Notes under the pieces: model-generated
Told to the model about the DNA's origin: nothing
What the model saw: the letters and a program-made list of their open reading frames with translations, nothing else
The model's database searches: none
NCBI RefSeq assembly: GCF_945859705.1
Contig: NC_079134.1
Location: 43,578,402-43,642,401, forward strand
Origin: Episyrphus balteatus
Lineage: Eukaryota > Arthropoda > Insecta > Diptera > Syrphidae
Length of the DNA: 64,000 nucleotides
Direction of reading: 5' to 3'
Translations under genes and position numbers: made by a program
Shown: in pieces, positions 44,111-54,439 of the stretch
Layout of the letters: the number at the start of each line of letters is the position of its first letter
Numbering within the stretch: position 1 is the first letter of the stretch

Positions 44111-47100
44111 TGTAGAAGGTGTTCCTTGCATTTTGTACGGTTTTGCGCTTTGTGCGGTACCTGTCATCATATTCTGACCAAGATCCTGATGTTTCTCTAC
44201 AAAATGCAGTAAAATGCCCGGGAACATGCGAAATAACACCTCCTAATACATAATTTTGATCGTTAATTACAATTTTTATAGGAATTTCTTCTAATGTTAT
44301 TGTCTTAACGATCAATTTTTTTCGCAACTCAAAGAATAAATCGACTTCGAAAAATAAAAACTGTTGAGTCGTTTTGCTGACATGTATAGTCGATTTACAC
44401 AAGCCGCATTTCGCATCTTGAACATTAAAACATTCTCCTATAAACGCCAGAAAAGAATCATGGAAGTTGAGTTCAAAATCATTTTCAGAAAGCTCAAAAA
44501 GTGTTTGTGGAGAAGTGTTTAGTTGCCCGCAACCCATACATTTGCTTTCAATAATCGCAGTTGGGATGTTTATTAGCGCTTTCTCCAAAAACGGTCCGAG
44601 CGCTGTAAAACAGTCGAGAATATTGTTTTTGAGATCAAAACACGTGAGTGCAATAACTGTTCTATCCTCATACAAGCTTGGAGAAACCCCTTCGTTAGCA
44701 TATTTTATAATGAAGGAAAAAACAATATTGTCTGCATTCTCATCCATTATCGTTTTTGCAGCAGGATAGCATCTATATAAGCTTGCTAAGATTTCGAGTA
44801 GTGAATCAAGAGCACAAGTGTTTCGCGGAAAAATTTTGGTGCCGTTCAAAATGACTGAACTACACAAGTTTCCATTCAAAAGAATTCCGCTGTTTTTCCT
44901 AAGTACCGGCCGATTATATGTTAGTCTTATGTCCGGACAAGCTCTAACAAACTTTCCTCTTTTTTGATCATCACAAATTATTTCCGCACTTTCTGAAACA
45001 TTTTTTTTTATTTTTGCGTCTGGGTTAAGACCAAACCAATTTTCTTGCGCATTTAAATGCTCGTTTTCACCCGAATTGTCTAATTCATTCGAGTGATCTA
45101 ATTTTTTTTTAATTTTTGGTTTTGCTGCACTTTGATCAAGGGCAGCAATTTCCACTTTACGTTTTCGAGCTGCGCATTCTAGCTTCGATATGCTATCGAT
45201 TGACCTTATATGCTTCACCAAGAATTTGTCAACACGTAAGGCTTGATAACTTCCCCCCAAATCTGAGTGTTGCAAATCCTTAAAATATGCTTCGCAACGA
45301 GCTGATGAAGCTACACCAGAAGCTTTGGGAAAATATTGACCCATGACATTTGTCCATAAAGGAAAATGTTTTGCGAATTTCAGCAAATGCGGAACAATTT
45401 CCGGACAATAAAATGCATTTAAAAAAGACGTTTTCTTAGTTGCCTTCAACTTTTCTTTGACGGTGCTGTGAAGAGTTTCAAAATAGTTAACAATATCCAT
45501 ATTTTCCTCTTCTAACCCACCATAATCCCGTTCAGTGTTCTCATCTATTTCGGCGATGGAACATTTTTCGATTCTATCGAGCAAAAAGTCTTGCCGCTCT
45601 TGACATAATGAGCTTATTCCAAGATCATTTTTGCCCGTATACTCACTATAAGCCACTATCAATATTGCACCCAGAAGTTCGTTAAAGTCATTAATTTGTG
45701 TACAGTTTGTCATGACTCCTACGGAACGAACGAAAAAGTCTTTCACCTTATAAAGCTTTCCCTGAAAGACCTTTTCTTTGCAAATAATTTTAATTAAATG
45801 CGCGATGTCAATTCGTATATAGCATTTCAGAGAGTGTTGCAGAGCTCTACCGGTCAGATACAAAAAGCAATCTGAGATGTATATGGCCAGTTTACACTCA
45901 TTGAAAGCTAAACAAGTAGCATTAAGAAGGGCCATGGAGTAGTCACAATCGACTTCAGGTGGAATGGGTGCTCCGTCCCTTAAAACTTCCCGCAACCAAT
46001 AGCAAATGAAATTAGTATCGTGTTTTTCCGAAAGCATTTGAAACACAGGTTGAATACCCTGAATACCCTTAAGTACAATTTGGTACAGAAAGATGTGAAG
46101 CAATTCGCCATTTTTCTTTTTAATCGACTTCACTAACTGACCCGTGGCATCAATTTCAATTTTGTTTGTTGTTTTTATAAGATCCTTATACATTGTCATT
46201 TGCAAAGTTGTCCAATAAAAACAATGAAAGCGATCAATACCTACATCCCGAATAATACCTGAATATATGGTGTGCTTCAGGTTTAATATGGATTCAATTG
46301 CTGTCGTATTTTGATCTATTCCCAAATTTTTGTTCATCGTTTCTTCTTTGATCTTTCTTAAAGTTTCCTTCCGGGGCATATATGGTGGCTCAGGATCACC
46401 GAAAGCATAGTCCTCCGCAGCTTTTAACTGCCATTGTCTGGCTTTCATTCCCATCAACTCCTCGCCAATTTCTTTGCGGTACGTACCCGTTATTTTTCTT
46501 TTACCGGTATGGGGAATTCCACTTGTGTCCACCATATGAACTCTCAAGGTTATACCCTGGTCTGAAGGTGGTTTAGTAAGGCAATAAGCTTTTATTTTCG
46601 ATTCACATTCATGGCACGATCCACTTATTTCTAAGTATTTACTGCTCTCTGAAGAATCGCAAACTTTCGCCGATGAAAAGCTGAAAGCACAGGGAATTTT
46701 AGTTTTTAAATAAATTGCCTTACTTAAAACATCAGTCCAACCAACTTGAAGTACCCTGCATGCCCTGCCTTTATAAAATTTCAATTTTGGACTAATATCA
46801 TTCCATTGTTCGGCCGGCAAATCCAAATTTAAAAACATATTTGGACACCCGAAGTTACCATCATTTTTCAATTTTTCAATTGGCAGGTACTCAGAACCTT
46901 CCATTGATTGGTCCGGAGAGTCGACATCATCAATTTTTTCATATTGGGGAAAACCGAAAAAACGCCTGAGTTTGGTTTGAAGATCCCAGCGGTTGTTTCT
47001 TACCATACAATTAAGGGTTTCCCCAGAGTAAACCTTCAACTCAATGGACGCTTCTTTCCACACAACGTCAGACCTTGGTTTCAAGTTTTGGTCCTTATCA

Positions 47101-47165
47101 AAGAGTTGGTAGCGTTTTAAAATTTCAAACAAGAAATCGGAAGTAGTTCTAGATTGAGCCGGCAT
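44094..47165 (-). CDS. NOF-like transposase with C-terminal USP-like protease domain
   Basis: ATG at 47165, 1023 residues, intact. N-terminal region (about 1-260) has a conserved-looking Cys-rich stretch (SGSCHECESKIKAYC, near 183). The centre looks like a MULE-type DDE transposase: candidate acids D339 (IEIDATGQ), D408 (CDYSMALLNA) and E625 (SSARCEAYFKDLQ), with RIDIAHLIK between the last two. A lysine-rich stretch (about 670-700) may be a nuclear localisation signal. Residues about 770-1000 look like a USP/C19 ubiquitin protease: Cys box NTCALDSLLEI (Cys about 783), two CxxC pairs (KCMGCG, KCGLCK) and His box GHFTAFCRE followed by WSEYDD. Length is close to the Drosophila NOF protein. The stop codon and last few residues lie in the first unit of the left terminal repeat. 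Catalytic assignments are by eye. Confidence 0.8.
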   Translation of the reverse strand: MPAQSRTTSDFLFEILKRYQLFDKDQNLKPRSDVVWKEASIELKVYSGETLNCMVRNNRWDLQTKLRRFFGFPQYEKIDDVDSPDQSMEGSEYLPIEKLKNDGNFGCPNMFLNLDLPAEQWNDISPKLKFYKGRACRVLQVGWTDVLSKAIYLKTKIPCAFSFSSAKVCDSSESSKYLEISGSCHECESKIKAYCLTKPPSDQGITLRVHMVDTSGIPHTGKRKITGTYRKEIGEELMGMKARQWQLKAAEDYAFGDPEPPYMPRKETLRKIKEETMNKNLGIDQNTTAIESILNLKHTIYSGIIRDVGIDRFHCFYWTTLQMTMYKDLIKTTNKIEIDATGQLVKSIKKKNGELLHIFLYQIVLKGIQGIQPVFQMLSEKHDTNFICYWLREVLRDGAPIPPEVDCDYSMALLNATCLAFNECKLAIYISDCFLYLTGRALQHSLKCYIRIDIAHLIKIICKEKVFQGKLYKVKDFFVRSVGVMTNCTQINDFNELLGAILIVAYSEYTGKNDLGISSLCQERQDFLLDRIEKCSIAEIDENTERDYGGLEEENMDIVNYFETLHSTVKEKLKATKKTSFLNAFYCPEIVPHLLKFAKHFPLWTNVMGQYFPKASGVASSARCEAYFKDLQHSDLGGSYQALRVDKFLVKHIRSIDSISKLECAARKRKVEIAALDQSAAKPKIKKKLDHSNELDNSGENEHLNAQENWFGLNPDAKIKKNVSESAEIICDDQKRGKFVRACPDIRLTYNRPVLRKNSGILLNGNLCSSVILNGTKIFPRNTCALDSLLEILASLYRCYPAAKTIMDENADNIVFSFIIKYANEGVSPSLYEDRTVIALTCFDLKNNILDCFTALGPFLEKALINIPTAIIESKCMGCGQLNTSPQTLFELSENDFELNFHDSFLAFIGECFNVQDAKCGLCKSTIHVSKTTQQFLFFEVDLFFELRKKLIVKTITLEEIPIKIVINDQNYVLGGVISHVPGHFTAFCRETSGSWSEYDDRYRTKRKTVQNARNTFYTNFVF

Positions 47166-48379
47166 ATTTAATTGTATTTTTATTTATTTTTATGTTATTG
47201 ACAAAGTATTAACAAATTAAAAACAGTGCAAACACACTAAACAGTTATAATATTGAAAAAATAAACAAAGTACGTAAACGAACTCACAAACGATATATAA
47301 GTAAACAGAATTACAAAAAGACACAACTAAACGTGCATACGTATTGATCGACGTTTCGAACAAAAGTGAAAAAATAAAATAAAATATAATAATTATAAAA
47401 TAAAATAAAATAAAATAAAATAAAATAAAATAAAATAAAATAAAATAAAATAAAATAAAATAAAATAAAATAAAATAAAATAAAATAAAATAAAATAAAA
47501 TAAAATAAAATAAAATAAAATAAAATAAAATAAAATAAAATAAAATAAAATAAAATAAAATAAAATAAAATAAAATAAAATAAAATAAAATAAAGTAAAA
47601 AATAAATAAAATAAAGTCCCATAATTAATTCATAATGCCACTGTCAACAGAACAACTACACTTTGGTGGCGTGATGGTCCTGTTAGCCACAGAATCACGA
47701 TCGAAAGCAGCAAGTGTCTGTTGCTATGCAAAGTCAGTATATGTTCGTTGTTATTTTAGTGCAGATGGTGTTGTTCGTTTATGTTGTAGCAAAAGAATAT
47801 TTATCAAAGCGAAAAAAGTATATCACATTTTGTAAAGAGTTCGAATGTACAATAATAGTCTTGTTTTATGAAATATGAAATGGTTAAACATAAAAAGTGG
47901 AATTTAAGAAAAAATATTAAAGATAATAAATGTGTAAACAGTTTTAACTGTGTAGAGGTTGCATGTGGAAATTCACTTCAGACTTTGTATGCATAAAATC
48001 GATAAAGGTATCCATCATTAAACAGGTCAAGATTGTCTCTAATATATATATGTATGTATGTATTCTTACAGAATCTTGAGCGATTTATTTTGTAAAATGG
48101 AAAGTCGGTAAACAACAATACTATCTGGCATATTCTTTGTAAGTTTTCAGTTATTTTTTTTTCATATTCTGGTGTATATTGTTATTATTTATTTATTTAC
48201 TATTATGGTATTTATTTGTTCATTAATTAATTATTTACATAGTTAAAGTTTAATATTTGATTCATTTAAGCATGGCCTTAGTCGTTTGCCGATATTCTAG
48301 TGTAGGCTATACGAACAAATTTTAATATATGCCCTCTATATTGCTATAAAAAAATTGTTTTATGAATATTTTCTAAACA
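47166..48379. other. 5' noncoding part of the NOF-like element
   Basis: Lies between the transposase ATG and the right inverted repeat. It includes an array of about 200 bp of TAAAA (about 47396-47594), otherwise unique AT-rich sequence. The long frames across the array (repeating LFYFI) are repeat translations. The transposase promoter should lie here or in the right arm; I cannot place it. Confidence 0.6.
47396..47594. repeat. (TAAAA)n microsatellite, about 40 units
   Basis: Nearly perfect TAAAA pentamers for 200 bp, starting about 230 bp upstream of the NOF-like ATG, with slightly irregular ends. Confidence 0.95.
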
Positions 48380-49920
48380 TAGGGTGGACAAACGACGATT
48401 TTTGGTATACGTGTAGAACTCGAGGTGGACAAACGACAGAAATTTGAAATTTTGAAAAAAGTCAATTTTTGGAGATTTTTTGGGACTTTGAAATTTTCAG
48501 TACAAATTTTGTTTTTTGAATATCTTTTAAACGTAGGGTGGACAAACGACGATTTTTAGTATACGTGTAGAACTCGAGGTGGACAAACGACAGAAATTTG
48601 AAATTTTGAAAAAAGTCAATTTTTGGAGATTTTTTGGGACTTTGAATTTTTCAGTACAAAATTTGTTTTTTGAATATCTTTTAAACGTAGGGTGGACAAA
48701 CGACGATTTTTAGTATACGTGTAGAACTCGAGGTGGACAAACGACAGAAATTTGAAATTTTGAAAAAAGTCAATTTTTGGAGATTTTTTGGGACTTTGAA
48801 ATTTTCAGTACAAATTTTGTTTTTTGAATATCTTTTAAACGTAGGGTGGACAAACGACGATTTTTAGTATACGTGTAGAACTCGAGGTGGACAAACGACA
48901 GAAATTTGAAATTTTGAAAAAAGTCAATTTTTGGAGATTTTTTGGGACTTTGAAATTTTCAGTACAAATTTTGTTTTTTGAATATCTTTTAAACGTAGGG
49001 TGGACAAACGACGATTTTTAGTATACGTGTAGAACTCGAGGTGGACAAACGACAGAAATTTGAAATTTTGAAAAAAGTCAATTTTTGGAGATTTTTTGGG
49101 ACTTTGAAATTTTCAGTACAAATTTTGTTTTTTGAATATCTTTTAAACGTAGGGTGGACAAACGACGATTTTTAGTATACGTGTAGAACTCGAGGTGGAC
49201 AAACGACAGAAATTTGAAATTTTGAAAAAAGTCAATTTTTGGAGATTTTTTGGGACTTTGAATTTTTCAGTACAAAATTTGTTTTTTGAATATCACCTAA
49301 ACGGGGGGTGGACAAACGATGATTTTTTGTTTGTATCCATTTCTCGAGGTGGACAAACGATTGCCGTTTGAATTTTCAAAAAATAATAATTTTTGAGGAC
49401 TTTTTAATTTTCAGTAGAGGTACACTGTGGTGTATGCGTACTTTTTTTTGAGTTGCTATAAAAAAATTCTTTTTGGAATATCTCCTAAACGGAGGGTGGA
49501 CAAACGATGATTTTTGGTATACGTAAAGAACTCGAGGTGGACAAACGACAGCAGTTTGAATTTTTGATGAAAATTGATTTTTGGGGATTTTAGGGGAATT
49601 TCAATTTTTCAGTGCAAAATTTGTTTTTGGAATTGCTCCTAAACGGGGGGTGGAAAAACGATAATATTTGGTGTGTACATAGAACTCGAGGTGGACAAAC
49701 GATTGCAGTTGGTTTTATACGTCTATCTCAAAATTTGAGCGTTTTAGACGATTTTTCATTTTTCAGACTTCCTATAAAAAAAAAGAATTTGCTCTAAAAT
49801 TTTTTTGAATGGTGGACAAACGAAAATTTTGGGTGGACAAACATGGACAAACGGTGGACAAACGAATTAGACAAATTTGGTTCAAAAATTTTGAGGTCGC
49901 AGTTCTGGCTTCACGGAGCC
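48380..49920. repeat. Right inverted repeat of the NOF-like element
   Basis: Mirror of the left arm. Units at 154-bp spacing have CTCGAG at 48419, 48573, 48727, 48881, 49035, 49189 and 49343; the outer units at 49541 and 49685 are diverged. One fewer identical unit than the left arm, as expected if units are gained and lost by unequal exchange. It ends GGCTTCACGGAGCC. Confidence 0.9.
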
Positions 49921-50157
49921 AAAAAAAAGACCTTGTAATATTAACATTTCAAAACCATGACATGCCACTGAAATTTTGTCTTTGGAGTCAGTACATAAAA
50001 ATCCTTTAGAAAAATATGATTTGGTTCAAGCCGACCAGTGCTATCAATGAAAATGGCTTCATTGCAAGTATATTGTTGTTAGATGATATTGCTTGGTTTT
50101 CTAAATATCCTACAGGCATTCCTATTTGCTATCACCTCAACACCAGTTTCATTATCT

Positions 50158-50380
50158 TGTGGCGATTCATGAAATTCATAAAATCCACTTAGTTTTAAAA
50201 TCATTTTCAAATATTAATTTACTTTAAGAACAAATTTTATATTAATCACCTATTCTGTGCAAAGTTTGTTTATCGAATGTAAACAAACTTTTTGATATAA
50301 ATAGTGCTTAAAAAATAAAATTAAATCAGTTCTATTTAAGAATTCAAAGAAGTAGTTTCTTTTCATCCGAAGCTACTACA
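50158..50380 (+). repeat. 5' LTR
   Basis: Starts TGTGGCGATTCATG, ends GAAGCTACTACA. GATATAAATAGTGC near 50297 is a plausible TATA-like promoter element. Identical to the 3' LTR. Confidence 0.93.
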
Positions 50381-50381
50381 T

Positions 50382-50393
50382 TGGTGACCCCGA
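50382..50393 (+). promoter_or_regulatory. Primer-binding site, tRNA-Trp type
   Basis: TGGTGACCCCGA, 1 bp after the 5' LTR, complementary to the acceptor end of animal tRNA-Trp over 12 bases; the match then stops. Confidence 0.7.
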
Positions 50394-50408
50394 GTAAACA
50401 CTCTAATA

Positions 50409-50535
50409 GGTATCCCCCGACCAACGGTAAGGTACCACACTCAATTTACAAGGTATCCCCCGACCCACGGTAAGGTGCCTCACACAAAACATTCACACAC
50501 AGTTAAGAAGGTATCCCCCGACCAACGGTAAGGTG
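50409..50535 (+). repeat. Three 25-bp repeats in the retrotransposon leader
   Basis: GGTATCCCCCGACC followed by ACGGTAAGGT (one base varies) occurs at 50409, 50452 and 50510, between the primer-binding site and gag. The role is unknown; RNA packaging or translation signals are possible. Confidence 0.85.
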
Positions 50536-50571
50536 CCATCATTAACCCATACGACAGTTGACACCAACACA

Positions 50572-51336
50572 ATGCCTGACACCGTAGACAAGGTCCAAGA
50601 AGAGGTTATTGGCAGAGTTTCCATCAAAGTGCCACCATTCTGGAAGCGGAGCCCTGACCTGTGGTTCCTCCAGCTTGAAGCCCAGCTCCACACCAGTGCA
50701 ATCACATCTGATGTCACAAAGTATTTCACTCTTGTTGGAAACCTTGAAGCAGATGTCCTGACCGAAGTTCGAGATGTAGTCACCAGCCCTCCTGCTACAG
50801 AAAAATACAATGGTCTGAAGAATCGACTTCTAGCAGCGTTTCAAGAATCTGAGCAGAAAAGACTCCAGACCCTTCTCAGTGGCATTACTCTCGATGGAAG
50901 ACGACCAACTCAGCTGCTTTCTAAGATGAGAGAGCTTGCGTCATCCACTATTTCTGAAGACATCCTAAGAACCTTATGGATGAAGCAGCTGCCGAACACC
51001 ACCCAGTCCATCCTGTCGTGTAGTGCCAACCAAGACCTCAAGACTTTGGCAGAAATGGCAGATAAAATTTCTGACGTTTATTCCAATTCAGATGTTGCTT
51101 CTGTCTCAAAGCCCTCCAATGTTTCTGAAATTTCTGAGTTAAAAAATCAGATTGCTTCTCTTCAAAAGGATATTGAGCAACTTAAAGTATCCAGAAGCCG
51201 AAGCAATTCACGTTCCAAAAATTTTATCCGGAATAAATCAAAGTCAAGAAATCAAAAAATGTGCTACTACCACCGTCGATTTGGCAAACAAGCAAGAAAG
51301 TGCCAAGAACCTTGCCAGTTTCAGACGGGAAACTAA
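50572..51336 (+). CDS. gag: Gag of the CsRn1-type retrotransposon
   Basis: ATG at 50572 gives 254 residues. Structural protein: N-terminal capsid-like region (PPFWKRSPDLWFLQLEAQL, YNGLKNRLLAAF), a basic Ser/Arg stretch near the end, then a zinc finger of the CHCC form C-X2-H-X9-C-X3-C (CYYHRRFGKQARKCQEPC) in place of the common CCHC. This CHCC form together with a tRNA-Trp primer is characteristic of the CsRn1 clade. It overlaps pol by about 75 bp in the frame that needs a -1 shift. Confidence 0.88.
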   Translation: MPDTVDKVQEEVIGRVSIKVPPFWKRSPDLWFLQLEAQLHTSAITSDVTKYFTLVGNLEADVLTEVRDVVTSPPATEKYNGLKNRLLAAFQESEQKRLQTLLSGITLDGRRPTQLLSKMRELASSTISEDILRTLWMKQLPNTTQSILSCSANQDLKTLAEMADKISDVYSNSDVASVSKPSNVSEISELKNQIASLQKDIEQLKVSRSRSNSRSKNFIRNKSKSRNQKMCYYHRRFGKQARKCQEPCQFQTGN

Positions 51337-54300
51337 TTTGCGGACAGCAATCAGCGACTAGCCAGCCCGCAGACACCATAAGTCGCCTTTATGTCAATGA
51401 GAAATCTTCAAATAAATGTTTTCTCATTGACACTGGAGCCACAATTTCCGTCATTCCACCATCAAGCATAGAAAAGCGGAACAATCAATCGAACCGTGTT
51501 CTCTATGCAGCAAATGGCACTGAAATTCCAACTTATGGAGAGCGTTTGATGTCCCTCAACCTTGGTCTTCGAAGAAACTTCACCTGGCCTTTCATCATTG
51601 CCCAAGTCACCGAGCCAATCATTGGTTCCGATTTCCTGTCCTTTTTCGATCTTTTAGTGGATGTTAAAAACAAGAAACTAATTGATCGAAAAACAAGTCT
51701 TCAAACACATGGCTTTGGCGCAACAACATCTTCAAGTGCCGCAAACATCCAAACAATAAATCCTTCGTCATTCATTTACGATTTATTGAATGAATTTCAA
51801 GACATCACCAAGACGAATCTGTTGGCTAAAACCAAGCACAATGTGACACACCACATCCAAACAAAAGGACCTCCTGTGTTTTCAAAAGCAAGGCGTCTAT
51901 CTCCGGAACAGCTAAAGACAGCCAAACAAGAATTTGAGTTCATGATCAACCAAGGGATTTGTCGACCATCAAAGAGCAGCTGGGCGAGTCCTCTTCACAT
52001 GGTCAAGAAAAAAAATGGTGACTGGCGTCCATGTGGCGACTATAGAAGACTCAATGCTATAACCATCTCAGATCGCTATCCCATGCCTCCCATTGGAGAT
52101 TTTGCTCATCATCTGAAGGGTAAGAAAGTCTTCAGCGTCATAGATCTGACTCGTGCCTACCATCAGATCCCTGTGGAACCAGAAGATATCCCAAAAACAG
52201 CTATCATCACTCCTTTTGGACTGTTCGAGTTCATGGTGATGACTTTTGGTCTGTGCAACGCTGCACAAACTTTTCAACGATTCGTTCATGAAGTGACCAG
52301 GGGCCTTGATTTCTGTTTTCCTTACATTGATGACTTCCTAATCGCATCAAACTCATCTGAAGAGCACCAAAATCATCTCAAACAGCTTTTCCAACGTTTT
52401 CGAGAATTTGGTCTTACCATCAATCCTTCCAAATGCACTTTCCAATCATCATCCGTAAGCTTCTTGGGTTATCTTGTCACTGAAGAAGGACTCAAACCAT
52501 TGCCATCCAAAGTTGAAAACATCATGTCATACAAGAAACCATCAACAGTCCAAGAGCTCCGAAGATTTTTGGGCATGCTTAACTTCTACAGACGTTTTAT
52601 TCCAAATGCTGCTCAAATCCAAGCTCCACTTCATGCATATCCATGTGGCAACAAGAAAAATGATAACACACCTATCAATTGGACGGCCGAACTAGAAAAT
52701 GCTTTTCAAGCCTGTAAAGAAGCTCTAGCCAACTCAACTCTCCTAGCACATCCAGATTCTGACGCTCCATTGTCAATCATGACAGATGCAACCGATACTG
52801 CTTCAGGTGCCGTTGTTCAACAGCTTGTTTCTAACCATTGGCAACCTCTTGGCTTCTTCTCAAAAAAGTTTTCACCTACACAAAGGAAATATAGTGCCTA
52901 TGACCGAGAGCTGCTAAGTGCTTACATGGCAATCAAGCATTTCCAGCATATGGTGGAAGGAAGAAAGTTCGTTCTCTACACTGACCACAAACCTCTTACT
53001 TTCGCTTTTCAACAAAAGCCAGAGAAATCAAGCCCTCGTCAACTCAGACATTTGGACTTCATCGGACAGTTTACAACTGATATAGTTCACATCAGCGGCA
53101 AAGACAACGTAGTCGCTGATGCTTTATCCAGACTTAACGCCATTTCTTCACCATCCTCAATCGATTACAACGATGTATCTCATAAGCAACAAACCGATGA
53201 AGAACTCAAGAACCTCCTCAACTCTACTTCTTCGTCTCTACAGTTGAAGCAAATCACTCTACCAGATACAAATCACCAAATCTTTTGTGATATTTCAACA
53301 GGCAAAGCACGACCATACATTCCATCAGATCTACGACGTCAAGTTTTCAATACAATCCACAACATGTCACATCCCAGTGTTAAGAAAACTACCCAGATGA
53401 TAAAAGAACGATACATATGGCCTGACTTGAAGAAGAATTGTCGCAAATGGTCTCAAACGTGCCTAAGCTGCCAAAAAAGCAAGATTCAACATCATATCCG
53501 ATCTCCAATTGCAAATTTTTCACCTCCCGAAGAAAGATTTCATCATGTTCATCTTGATCTTATTGGACCCTTACCATACTCAGCCGGAAACTCGTATGCC
53601 CTAACCTGTATTGATCGTTTCACAAGATGGCCAGAAGTTATTCCTATACCAGACATCACCGCCGAAACAGTGGCAACAGCATTTCTTTCTGGATGGATTT
53701 CCAGGTTTGGAATCCCTAAAGAAATCGTGACGGACCAAGGAAGACAGTTTGAATCCTCTCTTTTCAATGAACTGTCAAAACTTCTGGGCATCAAAAGACA
53801 CCGTTCATCGCCTTATCATCCCCAGGCAAATGGAATGATAGAACGATTCCACCGGACTCTGAAGGCAGCAATCAAATGCCATGAAACAGAAGATTGGGTT
53901 GCCAAACTCCCAATTGTTCTGCTCGGCCTAAGATCATCCCTACAAGAAGACTTTAAAGCAACTTTAGCTGAACTTGTCTATGGAACAACATTGAGACTCC
54001 CAGGCGATATGTTTATTGCAACTGACTCTTCATCAAGCCATGATTTTCTCAACAAATTTCGAGATAATATGCAAAATATTAAGCCTATTCAACCTGAACG
54101 TCATGGTTCAACCAAAATTTTCATCGATAAGAACCTTCAACATTCAAGTCATGTTTTTGTTCGTAACGATGCAGTAAAAAAACCACTACAACAACCTTAT
54201 GATGGCCCATATCTAGTGAAATCAAAAACAAGCAAATACTTCACACTAGAAATCAAAGGACATCAGAAAAACATCTCCATTGATCGCCTTAAACCAGCAT

Positions 54301-54428
54301 TTCTTTTAAATGATCAACACCAAATCGAAGAAAGAAATCTAACACCTACTCCACCTCAGATACCAACCACTCAGACTACAAGAAGCGGTAGACGTGTTCA
54401 TATTCCAGACAGATATCGTTGTCACTAG
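51261..54428 (+). CDS. pol: Pol of the CsRn1-type retrotransposon: protease, RT, RNase H, integrase
   Basis: An open frame of about 1055 codons from 51261 with no disabling change. There is no ATG at the start, so it is most likely made by -1 frameshifting from gag. Aspartic protease FLIDTGATIS (about residue 54), RT with SWASPLHMVKKKNG, VIDLTRAYHQI and YIDD (about 355), RNase H with YTDHKPLTFAF (about 573), integrase with zinc finger (H...H, CLSCQKSK), HLDLIGPLP (about 763), VTDQGRQFESS (about 822) and HPQANGMIERFHRT (about 852). Ends TAG, 11 bp before the 3' LTR, leaving only a short purine-rich tract. Confidence 0.92.
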   Translation: MLLPPSIWQTSKKVPRTLPVSDGKLICGQQSATSQPADTISRLYVNEKSSNKCFLIDTGATISVIPPSSIEKRNNQSNRVLYAANGTEIPTYGERLMSLNLGLRRNFTWPFIIAQVTEPIIGSDFLSFFDLLVDVKNKKLIDRKTSLQTHGFGATTSSSAANIQTINPSSFIYDLLNEFQDITKTNLLAKTKHNVTHHIQTKGPPVFSKARRLSPEQLKTAKQEFEFMINQGICRPSKSSWASPLHMVKKKNGDWRPCGDYRRLNAITISDRYPMPPIGDFAHHLKGKKVFSVIDLTRAYHQIPVEPEDIPKTAIITPFGLFEFMVMTFGLCNAAQTFQRFVHEVTRGLDFCFPYIDDFLIASNSSEEHQNHLKQLFQRFREFGLTINPSKCTFQSSSVSFLGYLVTEEGLKPLPSKVENIMSYKKPSTVQELRRFLGMLNFYRRFIPNAAQIQAPLHAYPCGNKKNDNTPINWTAELENAFQACKEALANSTLLAHPDSDAPLSIMTDATDTASGAVVQQLVSNHWQPLGFFSKKFSPTQRKYSAYDRELLSAYMAIKHFQHMVEGRKFVLYTDHKPLTFAFQQKPEKSSPRQLRHLDFIGQFTTDIVHISGKDNVVADALSRLNAISSPSSIDYNDVSHKQQTDEELKNLLNSTSSSLQLKQITLPDTNHQIFCDISTGKARPYIPSDLRRQVFNTIHNMSHPSVKKTTQMIKERYIWPDLKKNCRKWSQTCLSCQKSKIQHHIRSPIANFSPPEERFHHVHLDLIGPLPYSAGNSYALTCIDRFTRWPEVIPIPDITAETVATAFLSGWISRFGIPKEIVTDQGRQFESSLFNELSKLLGIKRHRSSPYHPQANGMIERFHRTLKAAIKCHETEDWVAKLPIVLLGLRSSLQEDFKATLAELVYGTTLRLPGDMFIATDSSSSHDFLNKFRDNMQNIKPIQPERHGSTKIFIDKNLQHSSHVFVRNDAVKKPLQQPYDGPYLVKSKTSKYFTLEIKGHQKNISIDRLKPAFLLNDQHQIEERNLTPTPPQIPTTQTTRSGRRVHIPDRYRCH

Positions 54429-54439
54429 AGGGCGAGTAC

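Larger units (their letters stand above)
42385..49920 (-). mobile_element. Foldback/NOF-like DNA transposon, apparently complete
   Basis: 7536 bp, flanked by the 9-bp direct repeat AAAAAAAAG (42376-42384 and 49921-49929). Terminal inverted repeats begin GGCTCCGTGAAGCC and are about 1.7 kb (42385-44110) and 1.5 kb (48380-49920). Each is built from 154-bp tandem units, seven on the left and six or seven on the right, plus diverged outer units. Every unit carries two CGTTTGTCCACC motifs. The centre holds one 1023-codon gene on the minus strand and a noncoding part. Long repeat-built inverted ends, a 9-bp duplication and a roughly 1000-residue protein match Drosophila FB elements carrying NOF. 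Paralogous unoccupied site near 16165-16175. Confidence 0.88.

Noticed and set aside
47311..47622. 103-codon ORF of repeated LFYFI
   Set aside because: Translation of the TAAAA microsatellite on the minus strand.
43111..49343. Regularly spaced repeats that could suggest a CRISPR array
   Set aside because: Units are 154 bp with no unique spacers, the locus is eukaryotic, and they form the inverted ends of a transposon.
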